Below are positions 62,011 through 64,000 of a stretch of 64,000 nt of DNA, in pieces. Position numbers and translations under genes: made by a program. Source of the stretch: Typhlomys cinereus (lineage: Eukaryota > Chordata > Mammalia > Rodentia > Platacanthomyidae); the NCBI GenBank assembly GCA_023101885.1, contig JALPQD010000076.1, positions 2,312,397 to 2,376,396 of the forward strand. Direction: 5' to 3'. Each line of letters opens with the position of its first letter. Within the stretch, counting starts at the first letter, position 1. The notes beneath the pieces are model-generated. The model did no database searches and was not told where the DNA came from. It saw only the letters and a program-made list of their open reading frames with translations.

Positions 62011-64000
62011 TGGTTTTCTACTATTTCATTTTATTGTGGTATAAACTTTCACTCTTAACAAAAATGATAACCAAGACAGGGACCCACTTTTTCCAATGGT
62101 TTGCTAACTTAACCATGAATGTCAACTTCTTCATTGGTTTGACACCTCTTTCCTGTGGAATCATTTAGGTCAAGCATATAGGTACATGTCACTCCTCTGG
62201 TAACCAAGCCAGAGGAGAGGAATTTTTCCAAGTTGTGCAGGTTATTTACTACAAAAGACTAAAATACCCAGCCAGAGGTATAGATGGGCAGAAACACCAT
62301 GTGTGCTTCTCTGTCCTCCAACACCACCTAGAAATCGCCAAGTGTTTTTGCTAATGTGCACAAAGGGCAGTTGCTTTGCCACACTGGGCACCCAAGGGGA
62401 TGGCTGCTTCTAAATCAACAATGGCTCTTCTAGTTCAACCAACAGCCCCATGTGTACAGGGTGCATCCCTGATTCTGAATGAATCTTCCAAGTGGTCAGA
62501 AGGGATGGCTAACATCCTAAAGGCTGTCTCGCCTTTTCTTCCCCATCTGAGCCCTCTTTTTACATGCTTACAGTAAGCTAAGTATTGTTTCTCCAGAAAG
62601 AAGGTATATACTAGGGCCTTGAGAAGTTTGCAGATATAATTGCAAGTGTGATTCAGGGCTAGGAAGTTCAAATCCGTAACTTGAACCATTATCCACAATT
62701 TGTCTGCTCATCTCATGATGTGGCAGTCAACTCCGCCTGCCCTTGGTAGGAGCCTGTAGAAGTTAGTGTAATGGTTTTGTAACTTCACCCTCCTGCTCTC
62801 AGTTTTCCTATTCCCCTGTGGCATTTAAAAATATCTGTCCTCTTCTTCTTGCCAGTTATTTATTTTTTTGCACATGATAGGCGTCACTCCTTAGTGTCAC
62901 TTGGGGTCATAGATAAGACCATGAGTGGTACTGGGATTGGATTCCTGTGTGCCGTCACCAGTTTCCCAGCATATTATGTCCCTGTAGTTGTGGGCTTCGT
63001 AAGCTTTCTTCCTAATCTGCTTTTCCTCGCCATCAGCAGGTCACTGATAGTCTGGATTTCCTGTGGGAGACATTCTGCTCCCAAACCTTTCCAAAGCACC
63101 CCTCAGGGCTCTTCTTACTCATTGACACCTTCTATCTAGCTTTTTTTTTTTTTCAGAACTTCAAGTGGGCTCAGGCTGAGTTGAATGCAGTTTTCATCTG
63201 TCTGAAAAGGAAGTGATGTTTAGAATGAAGCCCTGAAAGTGCTAGTGAATGTCTCAAATTAACTTTGCAATTGCAGCTGAGTAACCGTTGTTAAAAGATC
63301 TACTGTAAATGGGCCTTCCAAACATTCTTTAAAATGTCAAAATGTTAAAAATGTAGACATTCCCCCACTCTGTGTCTACTTTTCCATTTACTATTTCTAG
63401 GACACTAATTTGGAAAACAAGAAATCTAATCCCTAGGCTGGCCCACGCAGAGGGCCAACTCAGATAACTCTGGGAGCATCGCTGTCTTGTTGCTAGCATG
63501 CATTTCAAATATAATATTCGGAGTAAGAAGGTATTACTTGATACTATGTTTGTGCTTTTGAACTGCAATATTCAGGACTATTGCAAGTCAATATACTTAT
63601 CTGCAAAAATTCTAAAGATAACTTTATAACAAATTGCTTAAGTGAGAATAAAGTGGTCATGTTGCTTATTTCTCTTACATGGTTTTCTTATAACTTTGGC
63701 AATAGCAGTGTGTTCTCATATTGCTGTCTGATATATGTAACAACCATGTTTTTAAAAATGTAGCCCAAAAGCAGTTTGGCAGATGAAACATACATGTACA
63801 TGTGTACATACTCTTTAAGCACTTTGCTGATGTGAGGAAGATCTTTAACTGGAATTTCCAACAGAGGTCATTAAAAAAAATACAGTCTTCTCCTTTGGAA
63901 TATTCATCTGTTAAAGTGTGGTTTCCTCTCCAGGAGCATAGACATTGTCTCCTTGCTGTATAGAACATGAACCATATATTTCTACCACTTGCACACCCAC

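Overview
The window is intronic DNA from a mammal, almost certainly a rodent of the mouse-related clade. It contains rodent-type SINEs (B1, B3-type, B4, ID), rodent LINE-1 3'-end segments with polypyrimidine tracts, and long (CA)n tracts. The commonest tRNA-headed SINE has a body that does not match the mouse/rat B2 I know, so a lineage outside Mus/Rattus (for example a jerboa) is possible. I cannot fix the species.

Only one protein-coding gene is identified with confidence: ATP8A2, a P4-ATPase aminophospholipid flippase, on the + strand. Two internal coding exons are present. The 184-nt exon at 56581-56764 carries the GDGAND hinge motif of the P domain. The 111-nt exon at 60629-60739 encodes transmembrane segment M5. 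They are joined in frame by a 3,864-bp phase-0 intron. The 56.6 kb before the first exon appears to be the end of one very large intron, because I found no other ATP8A2 exon in it. The last 3.3 kb is the start of the next intron.

By region: 0.9-2.5 kb is an ancient L1 on the minus strand broken up by SINEs, followed by a younger L1-type insertion with a 14-bp target-site duplication (2.9-3.5 kb). At 4.4-5.2 kb an old repeat lies next to a possible minus-strand exon. At 7.3-10 kb there are more ancient L1 pieces with a younger element inserted. 10.8-25.8 kb is mostly non-repetitive, with a 49-bp triplication (14.16 kb), a second L1-type element (17.5 kb) and scattered SINEs. 25.8-35.5 kb is SINE- and L1-rich. 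35.9-45.2 kb alternates SINEs with CpG-retaining unique blocks that could be regulatory. 45.6-56.5 kb holds microsatellites, a SINE-in-B1 nest, L1 3'-end segments and a third copy of the L1-type element. 56.6-64 kb is the exon-bearing part.

I see no bacterial-type operon, CRISPR array, functional RNA gene or intact mobile-element coding region, and no convincing undescribed system. The best leads are the unassigned minus-strand exon candidate at 5069-5218, the two-subfamily SINE, the L1-type elements with a similar distal end, and the candidate conserved non-coding blocks.
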